Shown one piece after another: positions 8,479 to 18,691 of a stretch of 53,634 nucleotides of DNA. A program made the translations under genes and the position numbers. Source of the DNA: Sporosarcina psychrophila. GTDB taxonomy: Bacteria; Bacillota; Bacilli; Bacillales_A; Planococcaceae. The stretch is taken from positions 1-53,634 of the forward strand of contig DYWT01000259.1 in the NCBI GenBank assembly GCA_020742515.1. The letters are read 5' to 3'. Positions within the stretch are counted from its first letter, which is position 1; every line of letters begins with the position of its first letter. Under the pieces are notes generated by a model, which saw only the letters and a list, made by a program, of their open reading frames with translations, was not told the DNA's origin and ran no database searches.

Positions 8479-9593
8479 AGGACAACCACCTCCTTTTTAA
8501 CAATTACCGGCACTGTCATCGCAACTGTAGTACCTAATCCCGATTCAATTGAAAGCTTTCCTTCGATGAGTGCCAGCCGCTCTCGCATCCCCGACAATCC
8601 ATTACCTTCATAATTATTATTACAGACGCCTACCCCATCATCTCTTACGGAAATGGCAAAATCCGCTCTTGTATTCCCGAAGGTTACAAAACAATTTTCC
8701 GCTTTGCTATGTTTTACGATATTGGTTACGGCTTCGCGAAGGCACATCCCTAAAATATTTTGCTGTAAAGGTGGGAGACTCGGTAGTTCAGTTTCCTCTT
8801 CCATATGAAATTGAATGCCCGCCGCCTTCAATATTTGTTCCATATCCCATAATTCCTCAGCTATTGTGATTGTTCGCATATCAGAGACGAGCTCCCTCAC
8901 TTGCTGAAGTGCAGATCGTGCAGTCATTTCGATTTCTTTCGCTTCGGCTGTTACGCGTTCTGGTTGCTTTTCGGCAATTCGTTGAACGAGCTGGCTTTGT
9001 AATGTAATCAGCGACAAGGTATGTCCTAACGTATCATGCAAATCCCGGGCGATTCGAACCCTTTCCTCCCGCTTAATGAAATCCTTAATTTGTTCATTGG
9101 CCTGGTCCAACTGTTGTTCTAATTCCACCTTCTCACTCATCGAACGTATACCGAATGGAGCTCCGATCATTACGACGAGAAAAGGTAGAAAGAAAAAGAG
9201 ATCGGACACCGTACCCAGATACGATAAAATCATCACGGTTAAAATAACGGCTGATGCAAAGGATGTCAATGCACGATTAAATTGTTTTTTATTGCTATAC
9301 CAGCCAATAAAGTTTGATGGGAAAAAACCCATAAATAAATTATATGGATTGTAACCGATACTTAAAATCATAATAATTCCAACTTGTAAAGTTAACCAAT
9401 AAGAAAAGCTCTTTTTAGCTATTGTATGGTATAACTGCCTATAAGTAAGTAGAAAAAGCAATAATAAGCTATAGCCTATTACTGCCTTAAATCCCGTTTC
9501 ATTTAGGACATGAATAAGTGGCATGAGCAAATAACATAAGAAAATATATGGGAAAAAGCCATACTTTTTCGGGAAGAACTGAAAATGCCTCAT
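8475..9593 (-). CDS. HisKA_3 sensor histidine kinase (YvfT-like)
   Basis: A 372-residue membrane kinase. Several TM helices occupy residues 1-150, followed by a short coiled coil and the HisKA_3 dimerisation helix with H186 (ARDLHDTLGHTLSLI). The ATPase domain has the N-box REAVTNIVKHS and glycine motifs (VRDDGVGV, GNGLSGMRERL). Start at the ATG at 9593, preceded by AGGAAG inside the end of the permease gene. A longer in-frame extension to 9713 overlaps the permease and lacks support. Similar to DesK/YvfT; the signal is unknown, possibly a membrane or envelope condition. Confidence 0.9.
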   Translation of the reverse strand: MRHFQFFPKKYGFFPYIFLCYLLMPLIHVLNETGFKAVIGYSLLLLFLLTYRQLYHTIAKKSFSYWLTLQVGIIMILSIGYNPYNLFMGFFPSNFIGWYSNKKQFNRALTSFASAVILTVMILSYLGTVSDLFFFLPFLVVMIGAPFGIRSMSEKVELEQQLDQANEQIKDFIKREERVRIARDLHDTLGHTLSLITLQSQLVQRIAEKQPERVTAEAKEIEMTARSALQQVRELVSDMRTITIAEELWDMEQILKAAGIQFHMEEETELPSLPPLQQNILGMCLREAVTNIVKHSKAENCFVTFGNTRADFAISVRDDGVGVCNNNYEGNGLSGMRERLALIEGKLSIESGLGTTVAMTVPVIVKKEVVVL

Positions 9594-9595
9594 CA

Positions 9596-10333
9596 CTACA
9601 CCGCTTCCTGTCTCCTTCGTATATACGATGATAATACCATGAATAAAATGAGATAACCTACCAAAATTACAATATTTTTTAATTCCGGCACACCTCCACG
9701 GATGATTTCCCATGCCCCATTCCCATAATTATAAGCCGGAAGCCATATACTGATTGCTTGAACCATTTTTGGCAGGACTTCCATCGGCATCCACATTCCT
9801 CCTGTTATCGCAAGCAACATATAGAGAACATTGCTGACCCCACTAGCTGTATCTACCCGTTTCATAGTCCCTATCAATACACCAATCCCCAGAAAAGGGA
9901 GCGATCCAAGTAAAATCCAACAACCGCACATGATCCATTCAAAAGCGGTAAGTGAAACGCCATTCAACAGCACACCCGCTATAAAAATGACGACAATCGA
10001 AAATACATGGACGATAGACTGCCCTATCATTTTCGCGATAGAATACTGCAAAGTGGATAGCGGGGTTACTTTCATGAATGTCGTCCAACCTTCTGCACGC
10101 TCCTGCACCAAACGGATACCCAACGTCATAATCGCACTTCCCATGACACTAAATGTCGTCACAGACATTAAAAAATGGGCATCCCACAGAGCTTTATCAA
10201 TCATTCCTGTATTGACAACTTTCGTGAAAATGACATAAAAAACAATCGGCATAAACAGTGACCAAAAAATAAAGTACGGATTACGGAACATTCGATACAT
10301 CTCAGCTTTGCATTGGTTAATAAAAACCGTCAT
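9596..10333 (-). CDS. ABC-2 type transporter permease (YvfS-like)
   Basis: A 245-residue integral membrane protein with six TM segments, typical of ABC-2 exporters (FWSLFMPIVFYVIF; MGSAIMTLGIRL; VHVFSIVVIFIAGVLL; GCWILLGSLPFLGIGVLIG; LYMLLAITGGMWMPMEVLP; IVILVGYLILFMVLS). The MWMPMEVLPKMVQ..SIWLPAYNY segment is a family hallmark. Starts directly after the ATPase stop and ends two bases before the kinase start, so it is part of one transcript. Exported substrate unknown. Confidence 0.9.
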   Translation of the reverse strand: MTVFINQCKAEMYRMFRNPYFIFWSLFMPIVFYVIFTKVVNTGMIDKALWDAHFLMSVTTFSVMGSAIMTLGIRLVQERAEGWTTFMKVTPLSTLQYSIAKMIGQSIVHVFSIVVIFIAGVLLNGVSLTAFEWIMCGCWILLGSLPFLGIGVLIGTMKRVDTASGVSNVLYMLLAITGGMWMPMEVLPKMVQAISIWLPAYNYGNGAWEIIRGGVPELKNIVILVGYLILFMVLSSYIRRRQEAV

Positions 10334-11236
10334 TTACATCGCCTCCTTTTGCACAACCGTCAGCTGCTCAAATGCTTCTTCAAGGCGTCCTTTTTCAATC
10401 GCTATATCATGGACAATCAGTTGCTCAGAGAAGATTTTAGATAGGATCGAATCTGTATCACTCGTGATAATGAACGTCCTGCCTCCCTGATCATATACAT
10501 TGGACACTTGAGGCAATCGCAAAAATATTTCTGTCGAAAATGGACGGTCAGCAACGAACGACACCGACTGTTTTAACAAATTGCCTTTAAGATCTTCCGG
10601 CTTCCCATCTGCAACGACCTTGCCTTTGTTAAATAAAATAATTCGACCTGCAACATCATCAGCTTCCTGTAAATAATGCGTGGAGAATATAATGGTTTTC
10701 CCATTGGCAGCTAGTTCTTTCACAGTTTCCCAAAACACTTTACGAGCCGATATATCCATCCCAACTGTCGGTTCATCGAAAAATAATAAATCTGGATCTC
10801 CCGCAAGTGCCAGAGCGAATCCAACTCTGCGCTTTTGCCCGCCAGACAGCTTGTCGGTTCGCTTGTTTAAATCCGCTTCACTTAGTCCAGTCAAACTAAC
10901 CAACTTCTCAATAGACAATGGTTTTGGGTAATAGCTTCTGAACAAACGGATAATCTCCTTAACTTTCAAACCATCCATTAGACTGACTTCCTGCAACATA
11001 ACCCCGATTCTTTCACGGACTTTCTTTTCCTTCGCATCTGAGTTAAAGAGCTTCGATCCTCCAATTGTAGGTTGTAAGAGTCCAAGCATCATTAACATCG
11101 TCGTACTTTTCCCAGCTCCATTCGGTCCAAGAATGGCTACGATTTCACCACGCTTAATTGAAAAAGAAACGTTATCAACCGCCTTTTTCCCTTTAAATAT
11201 CTTTGTCAGCTCTTTTATTTCAACTGTATATTCCAC
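10334..11236 (-). CDS. ABC transporter ATP-binding protein (YvfR-like)
   Basis: A 300-residue ABC ATPase with Walker A GPNGAGKST (about 38-46), Q-loop LQEVSL, signature LSGGQKRR, Walker B LLFFDEPTVGMD and H-loop STH. The C-terminal extension of about 80 residues is typical of ABC-2 drug or antibiotic exporters. I choose the GTG at 11236 because GGGGGTGA lies just upstream and the protein then begins VEYTVEIKELTKIF. The longer in-frame start at 11275 has no ribosome binding site. First gene of a four-gene operon with its permease and two-component system. Confidence 0.92.
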   Translation of the reverse strand: MEYTVEIKELTKIFKGKKAVDNVSFSIKRGEIVAILGPNGAGKSTTMLMMLGLLQPTIGGSKLFNSDAKEKKVRERIGVMLQEVSLMDGLKVKEIIRLFRSYYPKPLSIEKLVSLTGLSEADLNKRTDKLSGGQKRRVGFALALAGDPDLLFFDEPTVGMDISARKVFWETVKELAANGKTIIFSTHYLQEADDVAGRIILFNKGKVVADGKPEDLKGNLLKQSVSFVADRPFSTEIFLRLPQVSNVYDQGGRTFIITSDTDSILSKIFSEQLIVHDIAIEKGRLEEAFEQLTVVQKEAM

Positions 11237-11316
11237 TAATTCACCCCCGCAAGTAGTAGTTTCATTGTATGCCATTCATAAATTTCGTATCAGTAGACTT
11301 AGTCATGATTGTAGGG

Positions 11317-11328
11317 TGACAAATGTCA
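11317..11328. promoter_or_regulatory. Inverted repeat TGAC-AAAT-GTCA, candidate operator
   Basis: A perfect TGAC N4 GTCA dyad lies about 80 bases upstream of the ATPase start. Regulators of the DesR/LiaR/NarL class bind short dyads of this kind, so it is a candidate autoregulatory site for the YvfU-like regulator. A clear -10/-35 pair could not be fixed. Confidence 0.35.
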
Positions 11329-11337
11329 TCTATACAC

Positions 11338-11373
11338 AAAAAAATAGACGGTTCACCATACTGGTGATCGTCT
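11338..11373 (-). terminator. Terminator after the SAP-domain gene
   Basis: Imperfect stem AGACG..CACC / GGTG..CGTCT with a run of T on the minus strand after it. It separates the SAP-domain gene from the downstream ABC operon. Confidence 0.65.
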
Positions 11374-11416
11374 CGTTTTTCTGTCTATAAATTAGAAGTT
11401 ATCATTCATAATCCGC

Positions 11417-11992
11417 TCAATTTCTAGAGTGATATTTATTACTCCCCGGTAATTTCTTAATAGCATTCCAGGCTTCAATCGCTTCTTCACGACTTCTCCC
11501 TATATTGTTGGGATCCGCAAAATAGTCACGGGTAAATTGATTATATTCAAATTGAGGAGCAATTTCCTTTTGATAGGATGGATCTTTCTTTCGTTGCTCT
11601 TCTTCATGCCAAGCTTGGATAACATCACGGTACGTCTTCCCATTATTATTTTTAAAGTAATTTTGAATATAGGTAGAGAAATGAAAGTTAGCATGAATTG
11701 CTGCCTTGAAAAAGGCTCTTACTTCTTGACTACAACGATGATTTTCGGTAATAACTGTATTCAGACTCAATGTATCTTGTTTCCGGGATTTCGTCTTACT
11801 CTTGACATATCTCGATAACTTTTCTATCTCTCCTGTTTGTAGAAATATTTTGATTCTATTTGAGATCTCTACTTTTGAGCCTGATGCACTTATACCATTG
11901 TCGCGACAAAATAATTGCAACTCTTCTTTCAGCCAATAAAAATCACCAAATTCTTGAATGCTTATTTCCTTTGAAAGGATAGGTCTCAACAT
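11417..11992 (-). CDS. SAP-domain protein
   Basis: A 191-residue soluble basic protein. Residues about 10-52 form a SAP-type helix-extension-helix (LKEELQLFCRDNGISASGSKVEISNRI), a nucleic-acid-binding fold. The rest has two similar short segments, STYIQNYFKNNNGKTYRDVIQAWHEEEQ and NQFTRDYFADPNNIGRSREEAIEAWNAIK, an internal repeat like that of the DUF6434-type bacterial SAP proteins. Start at the ATG with GGGGAG upstream; the longer in-frame version to 12049 lacks a site. Monocistronic with its own terminator. Biological role unknown; DNA or RNA binding is an inference from the SAP motif. Confidence 0.75.
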   Translation of the reverse strand: MLRPILSKEISIQEFGDFYWLKEELQLFCRDNGISASGSKVEISNRIKIFLQTGEIEKLSRYVKSKTKSRKQDTLSLNTVITENHRCSQEVRAFFKAAIHANFHFSTYIQNYFKNNNGKTYRDVIQAWHEEEQRKKDPSYQKEIAPQFEYNQFTRDYFADPNNIGRSREEAIEAWNAIKKLPGSNKYHSRN

Positions 11993-12047
11993 TAACACTC
12001 CCCCGTTTATACTAACCCTCATTATAGAACGAACGTTCCTTGCAATC

Positions 12048-12135
12048 AATTCTATTTGCTATGAATTCGCTACGGTTCCCCCTCGGAAAGTTCTTCGCTC
12101 AGTTTATATAGCTATTCATATTTTCAACTTATATA
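12048..12135. mobile_element. Non-autonomous TIR element, copy R5
   Basis: Short degenerate copy, opposite in orientation to the nested 49427 element: GAATTCGCTACGG at the left, then CTTCGCTCAGTTTATATA, and the terminal repeat TTCAACTTATATA at 12123-12135. No coding capacity. Confidence 0.5.
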
Positions 12136-12334
12136 GAATTCTAAAGAGTAATACCTTGCATCAGAAAGTAAAAGAAAGCACGCTTTAATTATCGCTAAAA
12201 CGATTGGAATGGCAATTCGTAAAAAAATGATGGATTTATCTTTTGAAGGGAAAATTAAAATTAACTAAATCGAAGCATTTATTGATTCTGTTAATGGACA
12301 TGTAGCTAGACTACGAGGAATTCTTACTCCACTC
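12136..12334 (+). other. Possible decayed coding remnant
   Basis: Between the R5 element and nanE, one plus-strand frame reads as protein-like sequence (ending DLSFEGKIKIN, a TAA, then IEAFIDSVNGHVARLRGIL in the same frame) with no start codon, no ribosome binding site and internal stops. It looks like the tail of a lost gene, but I could not assign a family. Otherwise I see nothing in this gap. Confidence 0.3.
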
Positions 12335-13030
12335 TCATTTAATAGCTTCAACAAACCTTTTCGTAATATCCATTGGTCTTGTGATTGCTGTTCCTACAAC
12401 TTCTGAGTAGGCCCCTAATTCAAACACTCGCTTAAGCTGTTCCGGTGTCCAAATACCACCTTCTGCGATAATAGGAATAGGAAAATCCCTTACTAGCCTT
12501 TCAATCAACTTAATATCCGGCAATCTCGTCCCTTGTGTATGTTCTGTATAACCACTAAGTGTTGTTCCTAAGCAATCAAATCCCAATGCATATGCGTCTT
12601 TCGCTTCTTCATAAGTTGAGCAATCAGCCATGAACAGTTGATTAGTATATTTCTTACGAATCGCCGGGAAAACTTCGCTTATGATCTTACCATCTGGCCT
12701 TATTCTTTTAGTTGCATCTATCGCAATAATGTCCACGCCCTCTTGATTAAGTAGGTCTATCTCTTTTGAAGTCGGTGTGATAAATACTTCAAATCCCTCG
12801 TAAACCCTTTTAATAATTCCAATGATCGGTAAATCTACAGTTTTCTTTATCTCTCTTATATCTTCAGCACTATTCGCTCTAATTCCCACGGCTCCTCCCT
12901 TCATCGCAGCAAATGCCATTCTCCCCATGATAAATGGACTGTACAATGGTTCTTCTGGAAGTGCCTGACACGAAACGATAAGTCCATTTTTTATTGACGT
13001 TAAAATATCTGCTTTAGTTTTCTGTACCAC
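12335..13030 (-). CDS. nanE: Putative ManNAc-6-phosphate 2-epimerase
   Basis: Converts N-acetylmannosamine-6-phosphate to N-acetylglucosamine-6-phosphate in sialic acid breakdown. At 231 residues it has the family's usual length as a ribulose-phosphate-binding barrel. Visible are the N-terminal LIVSCQALPEEPLY, the catalytic Lys in PIIGIIKR (about residue 74), IDATKR and the phosphate-binding PIIAEGGIWTPEQ. It follows the SGNH hydrolase with no gap, so it is co-transcribed. The remainder of the pathway is broken or missing (nanA-like remnant upstream, no nanK or transporter), so its present role is uncertain. Confidence 0.9.
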   Translation of the reverse strand: MVQKTKADILTSIKNGLIVSCQALPEEPLYSPFIMGRMAFAAMKGGAVGIRANSAEDIREIKKTVDLPIIGIIKRVYEGFEVFITPTSKEIDLLNQEGVDIIAIDATKRIRPDGKIISEVFPAIRKKYTNQLFMADCSTYEEAKDAYALGFDCLGTTLSGYTEHTQGTRLPDIKLIERLVRDFPIPIIAEGGIWTPEQLKRVFELGAYSEVVGTAITRPMDITKRFVEAIK

Positions 13031-14017
13031 CTATTTAAAATAGGCTTTAAATTCATTGACAAAATGATGCCCCATCAACTTATAGCCTTCTGCATTCGGA
13101 TGAAGATCGTCCGGTAATAAGTCCGCATGGGATTCACTCAGAATAGCCAAGCCATTCACATAGAATAGTTGATCATCACCATTTTTTCTAAATATCTCTA
13201 CAATTTCTTGCACTTGTCTTCTCATCTCAACCAGCGTAAAACCAGCTAGATTAGGGGTTTCTTCTCTAAACGCCCCGTATATGGGCGAACTTAAAACAAT
13301 TGGAACAGTTGTATGTTTTTCGCGAATAATTTTTATAAATCCAATGATATTCGCTTGAAATGTTCGTTCATTGTAACTGTTTGCACCGTATATATTTATT
13401 CCCGCACAGAGAGATATGAAGTCAATAGGCGTATCCCTGATCGTTCTTGCAATCATTGGTTCATACTGACATTGCCCGCTGAATCCTAAACAAGTTAAAT
13501 CCAAATCCAATTCTACTGCAGTGATAGCTGGCCATGTTTTTGAAGGGCTTTCCGCGGCATGGCATTGAGTGATGGAGCTTCCATAGGCAAGCCACTTTTT
13601 CCGTAAAGATGGGCAATTGCTCCACTCCGCATCTTTAGTAATATAAACATTACTTACAGCAACTTTTTGTTGTTGTGATAAATAAATTTCAACAAGTTTA
13701 TTTCTTGTCACAAGACCATCCACTGTAAAAGACGTTTCCTTAGGGCTCACAATTATTGTTTTCACAAATTGCCTATCAACCACAAGGTCGAATTCTAATT
13801 CAGTTTCAGACGCCGCAAATTCCAGTTTTAATTCTGATGAATTTGTTTCAAATGTTAGTCGAACACCGGCAGGTACTTCCGCTAGTCCATTCAGTTGATT
13901 TGGCATATAGAAATCCTTTTCTTCATGAAAAATTCTCCAAGGTATGATAAACTCTTCGCTTTTTTCGAGTGATATAGCGCCTAGCACTGTTTCTGAATTC
14001 AATACAATTGGTTTCAT
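13031..14017 (-). CDS. SGNH/GDSL hydrolase
   Basis: A 328-residue esterase-type protein without signal peptide. The N-terminal half (about 1-140) is a beta-rich accessory domain. The C-terminal half is an SGNH hydrolase: block I is WLAYGSSITQC with the catalytic Ser near residue 149, the Gly block is around CLGFSGQC, the Asn block is CAGINIYG, and block V DDLHPNAEGY carries the Asp/His. Two-domain SGNH enzymes of this architecture act on acetylated sugars. Next to nanE, an intracellular sialic acid or amino-sugar deacetylase role is plausible, but this is inference. Start ATG is preceded by a weak GGCGGTG site. Confidence 0.82.
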   Translation of the reverse strand: MKPIVLNSETVLGAISLEKSEEFIIPWRIFHEEKDFYMPNQLNGLAEVPAGVRLTFETNSSELKLEFAASETELEFDLVVDRQFVKTIIVSPKETSFTVDGLVTRNKLVEIYLSQQQKVAVSNVYITKDAEWSNCPSLRKKWLAYGSSITQCHAAESPSKTWPAITAVELDLDLTCLGFSGQCQYEPMIARTIRDTPIDFISLCAGINIYGANSYNERTFQANIIGFIKIIREKHTTVPIVLSSPIYGAFREETPNLAGFTLVEMRRQVQEIVEIFRKNGDDQLFYVNGLAILSESHADLLPDDLHPNAEGYKLMGHHFVNEFKAYFK

Positions 14018-14052
14018 TTATACACCGCCTATTCGTTCATTTTAACATGGCA

Positions 14053-14445
14053 TTAGATTTTCAATATGGTCTTATCAATCATACCTTTAATCACTTCAAT
14101 TTTCTCCAAATCCCCTACGGATACCGACTCCAATGGTTCCCTAACGCTACCAATGTTTAAACCTCTTAATTTAAAATCTTCTTTTATAACAGAATACATT
14201 GATCCATTCAATGAACATGATGAAATACTAATGTCCTTAATAATACGTTGGATTTTTCTAGCACCCGAGAAGTTACCTGCCGGATACATATTGTTCATCC
14301 AGGCCATTAAAGACAATAAATTCTTCGTGAGTCGACGCTTTAAATCTTTCATTATCCATAACAGGGAGTAGGCACAACGGTAACCATACGAATTCCAGCG
14401 AGTCCACGAAATTAACAAGATATGAAGCAAGATTATTATCACCAC
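14053..14445 (-). pseudogene. Remnant of a DapA/NanA-family lyase
   Basis: The C-terminal half of this frame is clearly a dihydrodipicolinate synthase/N-acetylneuraminate lyase tail: AGNFSGARKIQ, then YSVIKEDFKLRGLNIGSVREPL, then a final helix. The first 40 residues do not look like the barrel (SWTRWNSYGYRCAYSLLWIM), and the N-terminal two thirds, including the catalytic Lys and Tyr, are absent. The next gene upstream starts about 100 bases away on the other strand. Given nanE and the SGNH hydrolase just downstream, the ancestral gene was probably nanA. Confidence 0.75.
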
Positions 14446-14550
14446 GCTCTTTTCTTCTATCTAAAAAATAAAATGATTAACAGGTTCAAATCCGGGTATT
14501 ACAAGAACATGCATCATTCAACTTAGACAAACTTATTGGAGGAGATTGAA

Positions 14551-14844
14551 ATGGATTTGAAACTTAATGGTGAAAAAAAATGGTTGAAGCTCGGAGCGGC
14601 AACATTACTATCAGTTGGAATGCTCGCTGCTTGTGGTGACAAGGATGATGATGTTGACGTAGATGTTAACAAACCTGTAGAAGATGTCACTCCTGATGAT
14701 GGCACGGATACTAATGTAGATTTGGATACTGATGATGGTACGGATACAGATGTAGATTTGGATGCAGATATTGAGGATGATGGCGATGGTGTCGTTGATG
14801 ATAAGAAAGATGACGACCATATCGAAGATGGTAGCGACGGTTAA
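14551..14844 (+). CDS. Asp-rich small lipoprotein
   Basis: A 97-residue lipoprotein: a basic N-terminus, hydrophobic helix and lipobox LAAC with Cys28 as the lipidation site. The mature part is extraordinarily acidic and repetitive, built of runs such as DDVDVDVN and DDGTDTDVDLD, with no visible fold. Start at the ATG preceded by GGAGGAG; an earlier in-frame ATG at 14536 lies before that site. Disordered, Asp-rich and surface-anchored, it could bind calcium or cations, but no function is known to me. Followed by a bidirectional terminator. Confidence 0.8.
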   Translation: MDLKLNGEKKWLKLGAATLLSVGMLAACGDKDDDVDVDVNKPVEDVTPDDGTDTNVDLDTDDGTDTDVDLDADIEDDGDGVVDDKKDDDHIEDGSDG

Positions 14845-14868
14845 TTAGAACATCTGCAGTAGCACATA

Positions 14869-14916
14869 CCCCAAAAAGGACTAGATGGCATAGTAGCCGT
14901 CCAGTCCTTTTTGGGG
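14869..14916. terminator. Bidirectional terminator
   Basis: Stem CCCCAAAAAGGACT / AGTCCTTTTTGGGG between the convergent lipoprotein and nupC genes. It can serve both strands. Confidence 0.85.
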
Positions 14917-14931
14917 TTCAAAGTTTTAGTT

Positions 14932-16143
14932 TCAAATAAACATTCCAGCGATTGCAGCACTCAATAACGAAGCTAACATTCCTGCTGCCACTGAGCGAAT
15001 GCCAAGTTTTGCAATGTCAGGGCGACGACTAGGTGCTAGAGAACCTAATCCGCCAAGAAGTATCGCTAGTGAACTTAAGTTCGCAAATCCACAGAGTGCA
15101 AAGCTCACGACGATAACTGTTTTAGGACTAAGTGATGCAATTTCCGGAGCGAATGACGCATACGCAACAAACTCATTCAACACAAGCTTCTGACCGATGA
15201 ATCCTCCTGCTGTAACTGCCTCAGTCCAAGGAACACCAATAGCGAAAGCGAGCGGTGCAAATAGAACGCCCAGAATCCCCTCAACCGTCAAAGACTCAAA
15301 ACCAACCAATTTCCCGAGTCCGCCTAACATTCCATTCATTAAAGCGATAAGCGCAATGAATGCCAGTAGCATTGCACCGACGTTTAGAGCAAGTTTTAAT
15401 CCATCTCCTGCCCCACGAGCTGCTGCATCAATGACGTTCACAGATTCCTGATCCTTTTCCATCTCAAATTCGGCGACTTCCGACTTTTCCGTTTCAGGTA
15501 TAAATATTTTAGCCATTATTAACCCTGCTGGCGCAGCCATGAAACTTGCCGCAATCAAATACTCAAGCGGAACACCCAAAAGAGCATAACCCGCAAGAAC
15601 TGAACCGGCAACAGATGCAAGTCCGCCTGTCATAACCGCAAAAAGCTCTGACTTTGTCATATTTGCCAAAAACGGTCGAATGACAAGTGGCGCTTCCGTC
15701 TGTCCGACGAAAATATTCGCTGCCGAAGATACTGATTCCGCCTTACTCGTACCGAGCAGCTTCGACAAAGCACCACCAATCAGTTTAATGATCTTCTGCA
15801 TAATTCCCAGATAATATAAAACGGAAATCAAGGATGAAAAGAAAATGATAATTGTCAACACTTGGAACGCAAAGACGAAACCGAATCCTTCAACATCTGC
15901 TGCTGGGCCGAAAAGAAATGCAACGCCCTCTCCTGCATAATCAATGACATTTTGAACGAGTCCCGAAAACCAAATTAACCCGGCTCTACCCGCTTCCCAT
16001 TTCAGAACTACAAATGCAAACGTCACTTGTATGATTAAACCAACAACGATAGTCCGGTAATTAATCGATTTCTTTCCATTAGAGAAAAGAAATGCAATTC
16101 CTAACACGACCACTATCCCTAAAAGCCCCCACAATAAATTCAA
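14932..16143 (-). CDS. nupC: Concentrative nucleoside transporter NupC-type
   Basis: Proton- or sodium-coupled nucleoside importer of the CNT family, 403 residues. Hallmarks: N-terminal [20 protein letters not shown] helix, [23 protein letters not shown], the substrate-site motifs [17 protein letters not shown] and [14 protein letters not shown], and the EFVAYASF and [15 protein letters not shown] motifs of the second half. Start is a TTG with AGAGGTG upstream. It complements the xpt-pbuX base uptake unit upstream and pdp/deoB at the left end. Whether it prefers pyrimidine or purine nucleosides cannot be read from sequence. Confidence 0.92.
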   Translation of the reverse strand: MNLLWGLLGIVVVLGIAFLFSNGKKSINYRTIVVGLIIQVTFAFVVLKWEAGRAGLIWFSGLVQNVIDYAGEGVAFLFGPAADVEGFGFVFAFQVLTIIIFFSSLISVLYYLGIMQKIIKLIGGALSKLLGTSKAESVSSAANIFVGQTEAPLVIRPFLANMTKSELFAVMTGGLASVAGSVLAGYALLGVPLEYLIAASFMAAPAGLIMAKIFIPETEKSEVAEFEMEKDQESVNVIDAAARGAGDGLKLALNVGAMLLAFIALIALMNGMLGGLGKLVGFESLTVEGILGVLFAPLAFAIGVPWTEAVTAGGFIGQKLVLNEFVAYASFAPEIASLSPKTVIVVSFALCGFANLSSLAILLGGLGSLAPSRRPDIAKLGIRSVAAGMLASLLSAAIAGMFI

Positions 16144-16158
16144 CTAGTACACCTCTTT

Positions 16159-16177
16159 AAATGGAAGTTTTCCATTT
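16159..16177. promoter_or_regulatory. AAATGGAA/TTCCATTT inverted repeat before nupC
   Basis: A perfect 8-bp dyad with a 3-base spacer lies about 15-35 bases upstream of the nupC start. It could be an operator or an mRNA hairpin close to the ribosome binding site. The remaining bases from about 16178 to 16417 show no gene. A purine riboswitch was looked for here and not found. Confidence 0.4.
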
Positions 16178-16415
16178 ATAATTTTGTTATTAATACGTCA
16201 ATTCATACTATGTAAAACTTCATTTAATCGTATGACGTCAGACAACTAAATGAGTTTATCAAACGAAATGAAATAAGTAAATGAATTGCGCGAAAAACAG
16301 GAAAAACTATTTATTCAAAATGATTATGGTCTTAGTATTCCACAACTTTTCGACATTTACTCTTTCTTAATTCGACAAAATGAATTTTTTAGACAGAAGC
16401 GAGAAAATCCCAATT

Positions 16416-16450
16416 AAAAAACCCGCTCCAATATTTTGGAACGAGCTAAT
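16416..16450 (-). terminator. Terminator after pbuX
   Basis: Stem CTCGTTCCAA / TTGGAGCGGG (with G-U pairs) followed by TTTTTT on the minus strand, just beyond the pbuX stop. Confidence 0.85.
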
Positions 16451-16461
16451 TGCGTATCTAA

Positions 16462-18455
<1,994 letters not shown>

Positions 18456-18518
18456 GCCGAATGGAAAAGAAAAGGAGGCATACCCCCTTTAAGGAGTACG
18501 ACCCTTTCAATCCGTTGC

Positions 18519-18589
18519 TGCCCATAGTCGATTTATTTACGGTAAATCGGTAGAAACTTGCAGGCCATATCCCTGCGATTATATGAGTG
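18519..18589 (-). ncRNA. Guanine (purine) riboswitch aptamer
   Basis: The minus strand shows the full purine aptamer. P1 is CTCATA paired with TATGGG. P2 is GCAGG/CCTGC with loop GATATGG, J2/3 reads AGTTTCTAC, and P3 is CGATTTA/TAAATCG with the conserved loop CCGTAAA. The specificity base in the J3/1 segment GACTATGG is C, the guanine/hypoxanthine type (adenine aptamers have T there). It lies in the xpt-pbuX leader, the classic site in Bacillales, so guanine binding should reduce expression through the downstream terminator. Confidence 0.96.
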
Positions 18590-18609
18590 AATGCTATTAG
18601 AATGTTATT

Positions 18610-18637
18610 AGTATAGCACGGGAAATCCAGATTTCAA
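18610..18637 (-). promoter_or_regulatory. Sigma-A promoter of xpt-pbuX
   Basis: The minus strand shows TTGAAA, a 16-base spacer and TATACT, placed so that transcription starts about 10-15 bases before the riboswitch P1 helix. Confidence 0.65.
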
Positions 18638-18691
18638 TGTCCTTCAAAGTTAAAAAAAGATTCTATTAATTCAACAAAGTTACTAGGCGAG

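Noticed and set aside
16178-16417. A second purine riboswitch upstream of nupC
   Set aside because: The conserved loops and GACTATGG-type P1 segment are absent.
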